A DNA stretch of 64,000 nt, from positions 95,470 to 159,469 of the forward strand of contig NZ_MTQF01000006.1 in assembly GCF_001975985.1 (NCBI RefSeq), read 5' to 3'. The notes beneath the pieces were generated by a model, which worked only from the letters and a program-made list of their open reading frames with translations, did not search any database and was not told the origin of the DNA. Positions 37,856-50,362 of this stretch are shown here, in pieces. Both the position numbers and the translations under genes were made by a program. The stretch is from [Flexibacter] sp. ATCC 35103. Its GTDB lineage: Bacteria; Bacteroidota; Bacteroidia; Flavobacteriales; Flavobacteriaceae. Position 1 is the stretch's first letter, and every line of letters starts with the position of its first letter.

Positions 37856-40186
37856 TTAATTTTGTTTTATTTTTTCTTCTTCTGATGTATTCAGAAGATT
37901 GATTATGTCTTTTTTTCTATTTTCCGGAATCACTTTCAAAACTTTCAATTCGCCATTTACAAGTTCCGCTTCAACGGTTGTATTTTGTTTGGCATGTAAT
38001 TTAAAATGAACATTCCATTCTTTTGGCCAAGCCGGAAAAAGATAGATTTTTCCATTCGCTTCTTGCAAAAGCATTTCCTGCATACCAATCATTCCTGATC
38101 CTCCCCAATTATGATCGGGAACCCAATCGAAACCCGGACCCCAAAATGCCGGAAATCTTCGGTCAGAATTCGACATTTTTAATAAATTGTATTTTGCCGC
38201 TTCTTCAGTCAAACCCAATCTTGCAGCAAAAATATTATCTTGTTTCCAACCTATATGACTTCTGAATTTTATGGCATCCGTATCGTATTTCCAGGTATTC
38301 AAAGCGGTTTGCAAATCAGGTTTTCCAACGCCATAAATTCCCCACGGAAAAACCGGATACAATTGCGGAACCTCAGAATTATTAATTCTTTCCCACGATT
38401 TTGCAGGAACTAAAACTTTATGATTTTCAATTGTACCAAAATTTAAAGGTGGAATTCTGGTTTGAAAACCTTTTAAATACTCCACTTCTTCTTTCGATAA
38501 TTGTGCCGATGAAAGACTTAAAAGATTATCTGTAATTACCTGTAAAGCCGAAATTGTACTATTAGCATTATAGGTCATTTTGTAGGTTTCGGCACCAGAA
38601 CCCGGATATAAAACTAATTTTCCGTTTCCATCCAAAGCTTTTCTGCCTCTTTGTTTAGCGAGATATTGATAATGTTCATCAAAAAACCGAAGACAGCTTA
38701 TAATAAACGAATGGTATTTTTGAATATCCTCTCCGGCATATTCTTTCTGCTGCAGCATCATTTGGCAAAACTCAAAAACAGTATCCCATTCATATTCCAG
38801 CCAAGCATTATATTCCATTCCCGGATCGTAATCTGCGGGACGTTTCCAGTCGTATTCAGCAGGATTTGGTAAACCAAAATTCTCCAATTGTTCCGTAAAA
38901 GATGCTCCATTGTGATTCCAATATACTTTGCTCCTTAATTCGGCATTTTTTTGTAAAGACAGATAATAATCCAATTGTGATTTCATCATATCAAAATCAC
39001 CGCTTTTTACCATTGGAAAATAAACCAATCGCTGATTTTGAGCTGTCATTGTTCCTCCGCCCCAATTCCTGAAATCCGGTGTAAAATTCAAATCCGAATT
39101 CGTAAAAACAGGATCAACAGTAAAAAGTCCGCCGTTGAATTTTGTTGGATATTTTCCGTAAGCATTACAACCCAACATATATCGAAATAACTGATAATTT
39201 TGACCTATTTGATATACCGAATCTTTCTCAATCGATTGATTTTTCTGAGTAAAAATAAAACTGCGGTTCCAGAAATCATTCCACCATTTTATGGTCTTTT
39301 TTTCTGCCTGTTTTGAAATGTTTTTGTTTGCCGAAATTTGATTTTTCAATCCGTTATTCCATGTTTCAAAATCAGATTGACTCGTATTTAAATAAAGCAC
39401 CAAATCATGTTTTTTAGACGGTTTTATACTCGAAAGATTAAAACCTTTAAAATCTGTATTTTGATACGTTCCTGTGTAAGTTCCATTAGATTTTAGATTG
39501 TTTCCCGTCATGAATCCACCAAAAGTAAGATTTGCCAAAGGATTCATCATTTGATCCTTTACCGATTCCAATTTTTGTTGTTTTACCGTAACATCAAAAA
39601 CAGTATTTTCTCTATTTCTATGGTAGAATTTTACACCGTTATTTTCAAACGAAACAGAATCTTTGTAAGTGATAATTTCGCCCTGAGGTGCCCATTTATA
39701 TGAATTTGCATTGTTTGCTTTTCCTTTTGATTCTCTGTTTTTATAACGCCAGTTTTCATAAGAAGCCGTCATTTGCAGCGCCGTTTTACTTTCTAAATCC
39801 AAATGAATTATAGGTTTAAAAACATCAACCCAAAGCTTGATTTTAGTATCATTTTGAGTTACTAAAACATAGCCGTCTTTCAAAACTAATTTCTGCTTAA
39901 AGCCTTCGATATCCTTAAACGGATTTGGCGTTAAAGTAACTTTTATACGCCCCAATTTCAATAAAGTATTATGTTCATCGAAAGTTCCGCTGCGGGAAAA
40001 ATAAAAATATAAATCTCCTTTTTCTACCCATACATTCAAACCAATATCGCCACCGCCCAAAGGCATCGATTCTGATGCATTATTGCTTTGCGTATTCCAG
40101 ATCTGATTGTAGTTTTCGAGCACAGGAATTTGCGCTTTGGTATAAAGCATTGAAAAGAGAAAAAATATGATTATTATGTTTTTCAT
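37856..40186 (-). CDS. DUF5703 protein, GH95-like (alpha/alpha)6 glycosidase candidate
   Basis: 776 residues with signal peptide (MKNIIIIFFLFSMLYTKAQ). The N-terminal sandwich (NNASESMPLGGGDIGLNVW) resembles the GH95/GH65 opening SMPLGNG and is the DUF5703 domain. A helical barrel follows, with WWNDFWNRSFIF, YEWDTVFEFCQMML and WNHNGASFTEQ, then a C-terminal beta segment after FDWVPDHNWGGSG and PAWPKEWNVHFKL. The last motif is the Bacteroidota signature for the end of GH95-type toroids. Activity is unknown, but it should be a glycosidase acting on a side-chain sugar. It is 7 bp upstream of the PL1 gene. I could not assign catalytic residues with confidence. Confidence 0.65.
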   Translation of the reverse strand: MKNIIIIFFLFSMLYTKAQIPVLENYNQIWNTQSNNASESMPLGGGDIGLNVWVEKGDLYFYFSRSGTFDEHNTLLKLGRIKVTLTPNPFKDIEGFKQKLVLKDGYVLVTQNDTKIKLWVDVFKPIIHLDLESKTALQMTASYENWRYKNRESKGKANNANSYKWAPQGEIITYKDSVSFENNGVKFYHRNRENTVFDVTVKQQKLESVKDQMMNPLANLTFGGFMTGNNLKSNGTYTGTYQNTDFKGFNLSSIKPSKKHDLVLYLNTSQSDFETWNNGLKNQISANKNISKQAEKKTIKWWNDFWNRSFIFTQKNQSIEKDSVYQIGQNYQLFRYMLGCNAYGKYPTKFNGGLFTVDPVFTNSDLNFTPDFRNWGGGTMTAQNQRLVYFPMVKSGDFDMMKSQLDYYLSLQKNAELRSKVYWNHNGASFTEQLENFGLPNPAEYDWKRPADYDPGMEYNAWLEYEWDTVFEFCQMMLQQKEYAGEDIQKYHSFIISCLRFFDEHYQYLAKQRGRKALDGNGKLVLYPGSGAETYKMTYNANSTISALQVITDNLLSLSSAQLSKEEVEYLKGFQTRIPPLNFGTIENHKVLVPAKSWERINNSEVPQLYPVFPWGIYGVGKPDLQTALNTWKYDTDAIKFRSHIGWKQDNIFAARLGLTEEAAKYNLLKMSNSDRRFPAFWGPGFDWVPDHNWGGSGMIGMQEMLLQEANGKIYLFPAWPKEWNVHFKLHAKQNTTVEAELVNGELKVLKVIPENRKKDIINLLNTSEEEKIKQN

Positions 40187-40309
40187 TTTTTTATTTTCCT
40201 TCTGGTTTTTAAAACCTTACAGGTTTTTTTAATAAAAAATCCCTCTCGCAGATTTTGCAGATTGAGCAGATTTATTTTTCTTCTTTGTTGGTTTGTTGTT
40301 TTTTGTTTT

Positions 40310-40413
40310 TTTGTCATTTCGACGGAGGAGAAATCACATTAGAAATTCGACAAAGATTGTTGCTTTTAGTAACGGAGTTTCGCGTTCGATTTCTCCTCCG
40401 TCGAAATGACAAA
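40310..40413. repeat. Hairpin element, 26-bp perfect arms (TTTCGACGGAGGAG stem)
   Basis: TTTGTCATTTCGACGGAGGA... (40310-40335) is exactly complementary to 40388-40413. The loop AAAGATTG...GAGTTT resembles that of the 2611 element, though the stems differ. It lies between SASA and DUF5703. Confidence 0.9.
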
Positions 40414-40467
40414 CTATGCGTCAAATTCACAATTTATAATTAACAACTCACAATTAACAATTATTAT

Positions 40468-41901
40468 TTACCATTCATCAGTTCTAAACGAAGAGATTGG
40501 TAAACCACCTGCGCTAAACAATTCTGCTTTGGCAAAATCTTTAAATAAATACCGTACAGCAACTGGATTTTTCACTTTATCAGAACTTAAAACCACAGAT
40601 TTTCTTCTCACTACAGTTTTAGCAGGATAAAACACTTTATCTTCTCCGGCAATTTCAAATCCTGTAACTTCCTTATCATAAGAAGTAATTCCGTTGGCAA
40701 CATCATCAAAAGAAACCGTTACCGAACCCTCTTTTATTTCCATCGATTTGTATTTTGGGCTTTCAAATTCGAAGCCTTCGATTCCGTATGTTTTAGCCAA
40801 AGCCTGAAAAGCCAGTCTATTTCCTCCTTTTTCCTTATCCATTGGATGAATGTTATTTTCTTCGCCAACATCCATTAAAACTGCCATTCCTGAGTTCGGA
40901 ATTTCTTTAGAAGCTTTCAATTGTGCTTCTCTCAAATAAGCCGAATTATACTTTTCTACATAATCTTTTGGATGAAAAGAGGCATAATTAAAAGGAGCAA
41001 TTTGAGCATAATAGAAGGGAAAATCGCCTTGTTTCCAAAGTGTTCTCCAACTGCTTACCATTTTTTTCATTAAATCTTTGTATTCAGAAGCTCTTTCGTA
41101 ATTTGATTCGCCCTGATACCAAATACAACCTTTGATTCCGTAACCAATTACAGGCGAAAGCATTCCGTTAAATAGAGTCGTCGGTACACGATTTGGATCT
41201 TTTACCAATTCTTCTTTCGTCGTTGGAATTTTGGCGCTTGCAAAATCTTTCAGCATTTCCTGATTCATCCACGCTTCCATGCTTGAACCGCCGTATGAAA
41301 CATGAATTAATCCCACGGGAACATCTAAAACTTCCTGCAAAAGCGATCCAAAATACCAGGCTGTTGCACTAAAATTTGAAGTCGATTTTGGTGAAGAAAC
41401 TTCCCATTTTCCTTCAAAATCATCCAAAGGTTCTAAAACCGTCGCTCTTGGAATCGTAATCAATCGAATGTTTTTATTGGTTGATCTTACGATAATTTCG
41501 TTTCCGTTTGTTACAGGCTGTCCCTGAAAACCTTTTAATGGCATTTCCATATTTGATTGTCCTGAACACAGCCAGACTTCGCCTATCAAAACATTTTTTA
41601 CAATTACTTTTTCTGTTCCCTCTGTAACTTCAATTGTAAATGGCCCGCCAAATGATGGTGTTTGTAATTGTGTTTTCCACATACCGGAATTATCCGCTTT
41701 TATTTTATAGACTTTAGAATTCCACGAAGTTTTAATTGTCAGATTTCCGTTTTTTTCTGCCCAGCCCCACATTGGTGCATTTGATTTTTGCTGCAGCATC
41801 ATATTGTCGGTAAACAAAGCAGGCAATTTGATTTTTGCATTGATTTGGAAAGTGCAAAAAAACATTACAATTACTATAAAGGTGTGTTTAATATTCTTCA
41901 T
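40468..41901 (-). CDS. SASA-family (sialate O-acetylesterase-like) esterase
   Basis: 477 residues with signal peptide (ending INAK). An N-terminal beta-sandwich (LPALFTDNMMLQQ, APMWGWAEKNG) precedes an SGNH/SASA hydrolase. Motifs are the nucleophile block GEVWLCSGQSNMEMPL (Ser about 115), VSYGGSSMEAWM, GCIWYQGESN (about 265), and DVGEENNIHPMDKEKGG with the Asp/His pair (about 350). In pectin loci such enzymes remove O-acetyl groups; the annotation 'sialate' is historical and no sialic acid gene is present. It follows GH106 with a CCAAGAATTC hairpin between, and precedes DUF5703. Esterase assignment firm, acceptor sugar unknown. Confidence 0.85.
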   Translation of the reverse strand: MKNIKHTFIVIVMFFCTFQINAKIKLPALFTDNMMLQQKSNAPMWGWAEKNGNLTIKTSWNSKVYKIKADNSGMWKTQLQTPSFGGPFTIEVTEGTEKVIVKNVLIGEVWLCSGQSNMEMPLKGFQGQPVTNGNEIIVRSTNKNIRLITIPRATVLEPLDDFEGKWEVSSPKSTSNFSATAWYFGSLLQEVLDVPVGLIHVSYGGSSMEAWMNQEMLKDFASAKIPTTKEELVKDPNRVPTTLFNGMLSPVIGYGIKGCIWYQGESNYERASEYKDLMKKMVSSWRTLWKQGDFPFYYAQIAPFNYASFHPKDYVEKYNSAYLREAQLKASKEIPNSGMAVLMDVGEENNIHPMDKEKGGNRLAFQALAKTYGIEGFEFESPKYKSMEIKEGSVTVSFDDVANGITSYDKEVTGFEIAGEDKVFYPAKTVVRRKSVVLSSDKVKNPVAVRYLFKDFAKAELFSAGGLPISSFRTDEW

Positions 41902-41919
41902 TTTCGATATCTTTTTTCC

Positions 41920-41977
41920 GCCAAGAATTCACGAATTTTTTTAAATCTTTTTCCACAATCATTCGTGAATTCGTGGC
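41920..41977. repeat. Inverted repeat, GCCACGAATTCACG type
   Basis: GCCAAGAATTCACGAAT (41920-41936) is complementary to 41961-41977 at 16 of 17 positions. Same family as 18129-18211 and 7106-7471. It lies between GH106 and the SASA esterase. Confidence 0.8.
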
Positions 41978-42008
41978 TATCTTTTTTTATTTTTTTTCTC
42001 TTGCTTCT

Positions 42009-45000
42009 TTAATCTTGCTTCTTCTTCATTTCTTTCACAATCGTAACCGGTCCCAATAATCCGGCTTTTAATAATATTCCTTCCTGCAATCTAAACGGTG
42101 CTGTTGTCCAGGTTAATCTTTGTTCTTTTGGTAATTTTTCATCGCCAATTAATCGGTTTGCCCATGTATTTGTCACTTTGATTTCTATAGTGTTTTTCCC
42201 TTTTTGCAAAGCTTCAGAAATAGCTGTTTTATATGGAAATGTCCAAATTGTTCCGCAGTTTTTTCCGTTAATACTCACTTCTGCAATATTGGCAATTACG
42301 CCTAAATCAAGCCAGAATTTATCGTTCGTTTCTCCTTTCCAAATAAAATCTTTTTTATAGATAACGGTTCCTGAATAATATTTAATTTTTTCATCAGATG
42401 AAGTACCCCAGTCAAACAATTTGTTTGTTTTTACAACCTCTTTTGGCCCGTAAAATTCAGGATCAAATTGTAATTCCCAATTTTCATCTAAGGTTTGAAC
42501 CGTTTCTAAATCGGCGTAATTTTGCTTATTATTTGAAAGTATTTTTTTAGTTTCTTCTTTAAAAATTACAAAACAAGATTCATTTGCGTCTAGTGTAATC
42601 GGAATAATAGTTCTTCCGTTTTCTATTTTCCAATCAGACAAAACAGTAGTTTCATCGTTTACAGCATTATACAGTTCCGGTATTTTTCCGCTTAAGCGAA
42701 AAGAAACCTCAAAACTTCTTTTTTCACCTTTTTGATTCGAAAGAAAATATATTTCTTCTTCTTTGGATTTCCTGTGTGTCCACGCAATTGTTTCTGAATC
42801 GGCTCTGTTTAATTTTGGAAAATAAACATCTTGTTCAATTCCAATTGAAGCGAAATCATTTCCTGAATACGGCAATTTCACTACTGTTCCTTTCCCTATT
42901 TTCCATGAAGATGCATTCGCTTTATTATTCCAGATTTCATCGAGAATATTTTTCCATTTTTTATGATCCTCTTCTGATTGAATTCCGGGTTGCAAATCTG
43001 GTTTTTCATCAATAAAAACAGTTGCTCCATCTTTTATCAGTTGCAATATTTTTTCGGCTACAGCCAAAGAAATCATTTTATTTGGTGCCATTTTATGACT
43101 TCCCGGAAACAATAATGCACCATATTCGATACTATTGCTAAAAATTACTTTTCCGTTTTCGACTTTCGCATTATGTAATAAAACATCTGCATTAAAAGAA
43201 TCGTATTGATAACCATTCATCGCATTTATCCATTGTGATAAATCAGTCGAATTTTTAGTAGAACTTACTTCTTTTGGAATTTTAATACTTGGCTGTCCTT
43301 CATTTTTTAATCGGATTGCTTCACTTTCAACTCTTTCTTTTCCAAAAACATTTGGGATAAAAGGCACCAATCGATCCGGAAGAACAGAACGCGAGGGTAA
43401 ATCTTCTCCAATAAAAACCGCCAGATCAATTACAGGTTTCCCTTTTTGCAATTGAAACTGCACTCGCTGGCAATAATCAACCCAGGCTTTTCCGGGTTTC
43501 CACCAGGTTTGATCTCTCTGAAAATAAGATCCAACACCGTCTAATGTCATTCCGGGTTTGCGATCTGTCCAGGGATTGTGTACAAAAACATGATAAAAAA
43601 AACGGTTGATTCCAAGTGCATAATTTCTGTCTGCCAAAGTTTTTAGATTTCCCGGATGTTCATCCCAGTCCATTTTTAGTGCTGTAAAAGCTTCGGCCTG
43701 AATAATATCTTTTCCGTAAATATGTCCGCCTGAAATAGCGTCGAGCATATCATTAGGTTTGTCGTGCGTGGGGCTTTTGAGCCAAAATTCGCCACTTGGA
43801 TAATCGATATGTTTAAAATGTAAAAGTCCGTCGCTCATCATGGTTGGTGCCACATTCTCTGAACTAAATTTTACATTTACCTTTTTAGCTTCATCTGCTA
43901 TAGCTGCGAAAAAATTATCACAAACTAACTCTGCAATAGTTTTTCTTATATCATAAAGTACTTTCTCTGAAGTTTGAATGTCGTTTACAGGAATCCCTGC
44001 CATAACTGGCAAATAGTCTACAATATCATATCCTCGGCGTGTTTTAAACTCATTTCTAAAAACAGGCGACCAGTTTTGACTTCCACATTCCCAACTATCT
44101 ATATGAAGTATTTTTACCACTTTTGAAGCCAGTTCCGGTCCTGCAACTCTCCACATCTCACCAAACCAGTGGTCTAATTGAAAACGAACTGCTTCGGGAT
44201 TAAATTTATCAACCTCTAATCCTCTTCCTGCGCCTGCAGTGGCATTTTCATGACCTGTAGAAGTATATCCAAAACGAATAATACACCATTTTGTTTTTGA
44301 AGCAGCTTTCCAGTTTAAAACTCCTTTTTCATCTACAAACTTCGAAATATTAATCATTTTTGATGGATCAATACAATCAGCTTTACTGATTTCTTTCTCG
44401 GTTATTTGCGGGCTCAAACGCCATATTGCACCTGATTTTCCCTGATAATTATCGATTAAAGGTTCGTTTGATAATAGAATTTTAGCCACTTTTAGTCCTT
44501 GATTCCATTTTGCAGGATCCAGATCTTCTGCTCCCGGTTCTGTGCCTTCCGGATCATAAACAAATCTAAAATATTTGGCTTTTACAGGAATAATACTGTG
44601 CGTATAAAAAGCGTCAACATCCTGCCATCCATGGCGTGGCGTAGTTAATCTGCCAAGACTTTTAAAATTCTTTCCATCATCGCTCACTTCAATAAGCAAA
44701 CGATGTGCCTGAAAATTATTTCCTTTCGTTTCTATCTGAATCGATTTGCATAAAAATGGCTGATCAAATTCGTACTGAATCCAGCCTTTTTCTTTTAACC
44801 TAAACTGATCGTCTTTACTTGTGTCACTTAAAAATGAAGCATCAAAATCAGTAATTGTCGAGGTAATTTTAGGACGATTTTGGTTTGATGTTATATAAGT
44901 TTCTTTTACCGGAATAGCAAAAGTGGCAATATCTTTATAATACTCTTTATAATGATTTGGGGTTGGTAATTGCAGGTTTTTAAAATTATTTCCGTTCGCT

Positions 45001-45476
45001 GTAGTATCTGCCCAGACTACTTTTTGCATCGACATTTCGGGCGTTATCCATGGTCCTCCGGCAACGGCAAAACCATCTGCAGGATGAAATGCAATTTTTA
45101 CGTCCAATCGATCCGCTTCTGTCAAAGCCCATTTTACCAAACTCCAAAATTCCGGACTCAATTGCAAAACCGGTGGATTCATCAATGGCGGATTTGCAGG
45201 TCCTTTGATCGTCATTAAATACGCACCGCCAATTCCGGCTTGTTTCATCGCTTCGAGATCAGCAGTGATACCTTCTTTAGAATATGCGCTTTGCATCCAA
45301 TACCAATAAACCCAAGGTCTGGAAGATTCTATTGTAGGCTGAAATGTTATATTTTCTTTTTTATAAATTTCCTGTGCAGAAGTTATTCCCACAAAGAGTA
45401 ACAAAAAGACAGTCGAAAGTTTGAAGGTCAAAAGTCGAAAGTCAATTGAAAAAAGAAAAGGTGTTTTGTTAGACAT
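42009..45476 (-). CDS. Alpha-L-rhamnosidase, GH106
   Basis: 1155 residues with a signal peptide ending TSAQ. The N-terminal catalytic region has the GH106 signature PWVYWYWMQSAYSKEGITAD, the DLEAMKQAGIGGAYLM strand, IAFHPADGFAVAGGPW, and later HIDSWECGSQNWSP and LKSPTHDKPND, typical of the barrel. C-terminal beta-sandwiches include WLDLGVIANIAEVSINGKN and IEIKVTNTWANRLIGD, the jelly-roll with the conserved NTWxNRLIGD motif. GH106 inverts alpha-L-rhamnose and studied members act on RG-I/RG-II chains. Together with three GH78 genes this makes four rhamnosidases. Immediate neighbours are GH2 upstream and the SASA esterase downstream. Confidence 0.95.
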   Translation of the reverse strand: MSNKTPFLFSIDFRLLTFKLSTVFLLLFVGITSAQEIYKKENITFQPTIESSRPWVYWYWMQSAYSKEGITADLEAMKQAGIGGAYLMTIKGPANPPLMNPPVLQLSPEFWSLVKWALTEADRLDVKIAFHPADGFAVAGGPWITPEMSMQKVVWADTTANGNNFKNLQLPTPNHYKEYYKDIATFAIPVKETYITSNQNRPKITSTITDFDASFLSDTSKDDQFRLKEKGWIQYEFDQPFLCKSIQIETKGNNFQAHRLLIEVSDDGKNFKSLGRLTTPRHGWQDVDAFYTHSIIPVKAKYFRFVYDPEGTEPGAEDLDPAKWNQGLKVAKILLSNEPLIDNYQGKSGAIWRLSPQITEKEISKADCIDPSKMINISKFVDEKGVLNWKAASKTKWCIIRFGYTSTGHENATAGAGRGLEVDKFNPEAVRFQLDHWFGEMWRVAGPELASKVVKILHIDSWECGSQNWSPVFRNEFKTRRGYDIVDYLPVMAGIPVNDIQTSEKVLYDIRKTIAELVCDNFFAAIADEAKKVNVKFSSENVAPTMMSDGLLHFKHIDYPSGEFWLKSPTHDKPNDMLDAISGGHIYGKDIIQAEAFTALKMDWDEHPGNLKTLADRNYALGINRFFYHVFVHNPWTDRKPGMTLDGVGSYFQRDQTWWKPGKAWVDYCQRVQFQLQKGKPVIDLAVFIGEDLPSRSVLPDRLVPFIPNVFGKERVESEAIRLKNEGQPSIKIPKEVSSTKNSTDLSQWINAMNGYQYDSFNADVLLHNAKVENGKVIFSNSIEYGALLFPGSHKMAPNKMISLAVAEKILQLIKDGATVFIDEKPDLQPGIQSEEDHKKWKNILDEIWNNKANASSWKIGKGTVVKLPYSGNDFASIGIEQDVYFPKLNRADSETIAWTHRKSKEEEIYFLSNQKGEKRSFEVSFRLSGKIPELYNAVNDETTVLSDWKIENGRTIIPITLDANESCFVIFKEETKKILSNNKQNYADLETVQTLDENWELQFDPEFYGPKEVVKTNKLFDWGTSSDEKIKYYSGTVIYKKDFIWKGETNDKFWLDLGVIANIAEVSINGKNCGTIWTFPYKTAISEALQKGKNTIEIKVTNTWANRLIGDEKLPKEQRLTWTTAPFRLQEGILLKAGLLGPVTIVKEMKKKQD

Positions 45477-45503
45477 TATTCTTGTTTTTTGTCATTGTTT
45501 GTC

Positions 45504-45536
45504 AAACCCGACAGGTTTTAAAAGCCTGTCGGGTTT
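45504..45536. terminator. Palindrome (CCCGACAGG) between GH2 and GH106
   Basis: AAACCCGACAGGTTTT and its complement (one bulged G) form a hairpin at 45504-45536, just past the GH2 stop. Same family as 4580-4612 and 49009-49037. No clear U-tract, so the terminator role is inferred. Confidence 0.5.
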
Positions 45537-45547
45537 AGTAAGCGTAA

Positions 45548-48931
<3,384 letters not shown>

Positions 48932-49008
48932 TTACTTCGTATGTTCGCTATTGCTCGGCTTTCCTTTGTCAAAATGACAAACTGTGCTTTAATTATCTTG
49001 TTGTTTAT

Positions 49009-49037
49009 ACCTGACAGGTTTTAAAAACCTGTCAGGT
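49009..49037. repeat. 29-bp palindrome (CCTGACAGG)
   Basis: ACCTGACAGGTTTT and its complement form a perfect palindrome at 49009-49037. A degraded CAACGACGATTTACTTCG/TTTGTCAAAATGACA segment precedes it (48911-48985), probably a decayed hairpin element. It lies between the propeller lipoprotein and GH2. Confidence 0.7.
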
Positions 49038-49098
49038 GTTCTAATGTCCCGTAGAAACTATGTTTTTGACACTGATCACTGTCACTGAAAACTGAAAA

Positions 49099-50220
49099 CT
49101 ATTTCTTCTTCTCCGGCGGCGCCACAAAATTCATTTCACTTTTGCCCAAATCTTTAGACGTTGCAATTGCAATTCCTCTTTGTTCTGCTTTATTTACGGC
49201 ACAATAAAAGTGATACACTACTCCGTTATGTTTCACAACAAACGATTTATGTGCAAACATATCGTCATAAGGTTCAGATGATTTGATAAGATCTTCGCCT
49301 TTCCAGTCGTTCCAGTGAATTAAATCGTTCGAAACGGCGAAACGGTTAAATGCACCTTGATTCCAACCCGTCCAAAAAGCTCCAAAATAGAACATTACCC
49401 AAGTATCATTAATACGCTGAATATAGGCATCTCCTGAGATTCCTTTATGATGATTGATTAAGGGTTTATTGCCATAACGTTTCCATTGTTTCATATCATC
49501 TGATACTGCCATAGCGATACGCTCTGCGCCTTTAGCAGGATTTAAACTATCACCTCGCGCATTATAATACATGATAAAATTGTGTCCTGTAACTTTGTCC
49601 TTATCGCGAATAACACTATTTTTATACATTGTACTATTATCCCACCATCTGGCGTCTTTGTCTTTTGGAGATAAAACCGGTTTTTCTAAACGCTCAAATT
49701 CATGTGCTTTTGTTGGAGATTCTTTGGTATATGCCATTCCGATTGATAAAATTCCCGCTTCGTAACCTTTGCTGTCTCCTCCAAAATAACTCATCCAATA
49801 TTTTTCATCGTATTTTTGCCATTCGTAGCTTCCACCCCAGGTTGGATCTTGCAGTGAAATATATCCTGCTTTTTGGTTGACATCCCAATGTTGTTCATTT
49901 TCTGAGAAAGACATTACTTTTCCTAAATGTTTCCAATGCAATAAATCGTCACTTTCGGCAAGCCACGTTTCGTAACCTCTTCCGCCATAAATTAAATACG
50001 TCATGAACCATTTTCCGTCTTTTCTAAACACGCTTGGACAATCCATTTTGTATGAATTGTCTGTGGGAACCATTACCAGACCGTATTTATAAGGGGTTTT
50101 GATTTCGTTGTAAATCTCTTGCATTACGGTTTCGTTGATTTCTCTTTTCTTGTATTTTGTTGTCGCGCAACTTGTAATAAATAAAGCTGTAATTGCAATA
50201 ATTAGATATTTAACTTTCAT
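49099..50220 (-). CDS. Five-bladed beta-propeller glycosidase lipoprotein, family uncertain
   Basis: 373 residues from the ATG at 50220, giving a clean lipoprotein signal ALFITSC (Cys about 20); a start 21 bases earlier is less likely. Blades are marked by repeated strands: KMDCPSVFRKDGKWFMTYL, AESDDLLHWKHLG, AVSDDMKQWKRYG, AVSNDLIHWNDWKG, KSFVVKHNGVVYHFYCA. The recurrent DDLxHW turn is the GH43/GH117/GH130/GH137 clan style. Acidic candidates are Asp in MDCPSV and SLQDPTWGG and Asp in GISGDAYIQ. GH137 (beta-L-arabinofuranosidase) would fit RG-II. I could not choose a family. It lies just upstream of GH2 in the run. Confidence 0.6.
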   Translation of the reverse strand: MKVKYLIIAITALFITSCATTKYKKREINETVMQEIYNEIKTPYKYGLVMVPTDNSYKMDCPSVFRKDGKWFMTYLIYGGRGYETWLAESDDLLHWKHLGKVMSFSENEQHWDVNQKAGYISLQDPTWGGSYEWQKYDEKYWMSYFGGDSKGYEAGILSIGMAYTKESPTKAHEFERLEKPVLSPKDKDARWWDNSTMYKNSVIRDKDKVTGHNFIMYYNARGDSLNPAKGAERIAMAVSDDMKQWKRYGNKPLINHHKGISGDAYIQRINDTWVMFYFGAFWTGWNQGAFNRFAVSNDLIHWNDWKGEDLIKSSEPYDDMFAHKSFVVKHNGVVYHFYCAVNKAEQRGIAIATSKDLGKSEMNFVAPPEKKK

Positions 50221-50362
50221 TTCTTTTCGTTTTAGCCACAAAGGCGCTAAGTTTTTTATTTTCTTTGCAAAACTATACTAGTAAAATAATCTCGCAGAGT
50301 CGCAGAGTCGCAAAGTTTTATCTATATCTATTCTCTATAATCTTGGTTCTTTCTTCTTGACT

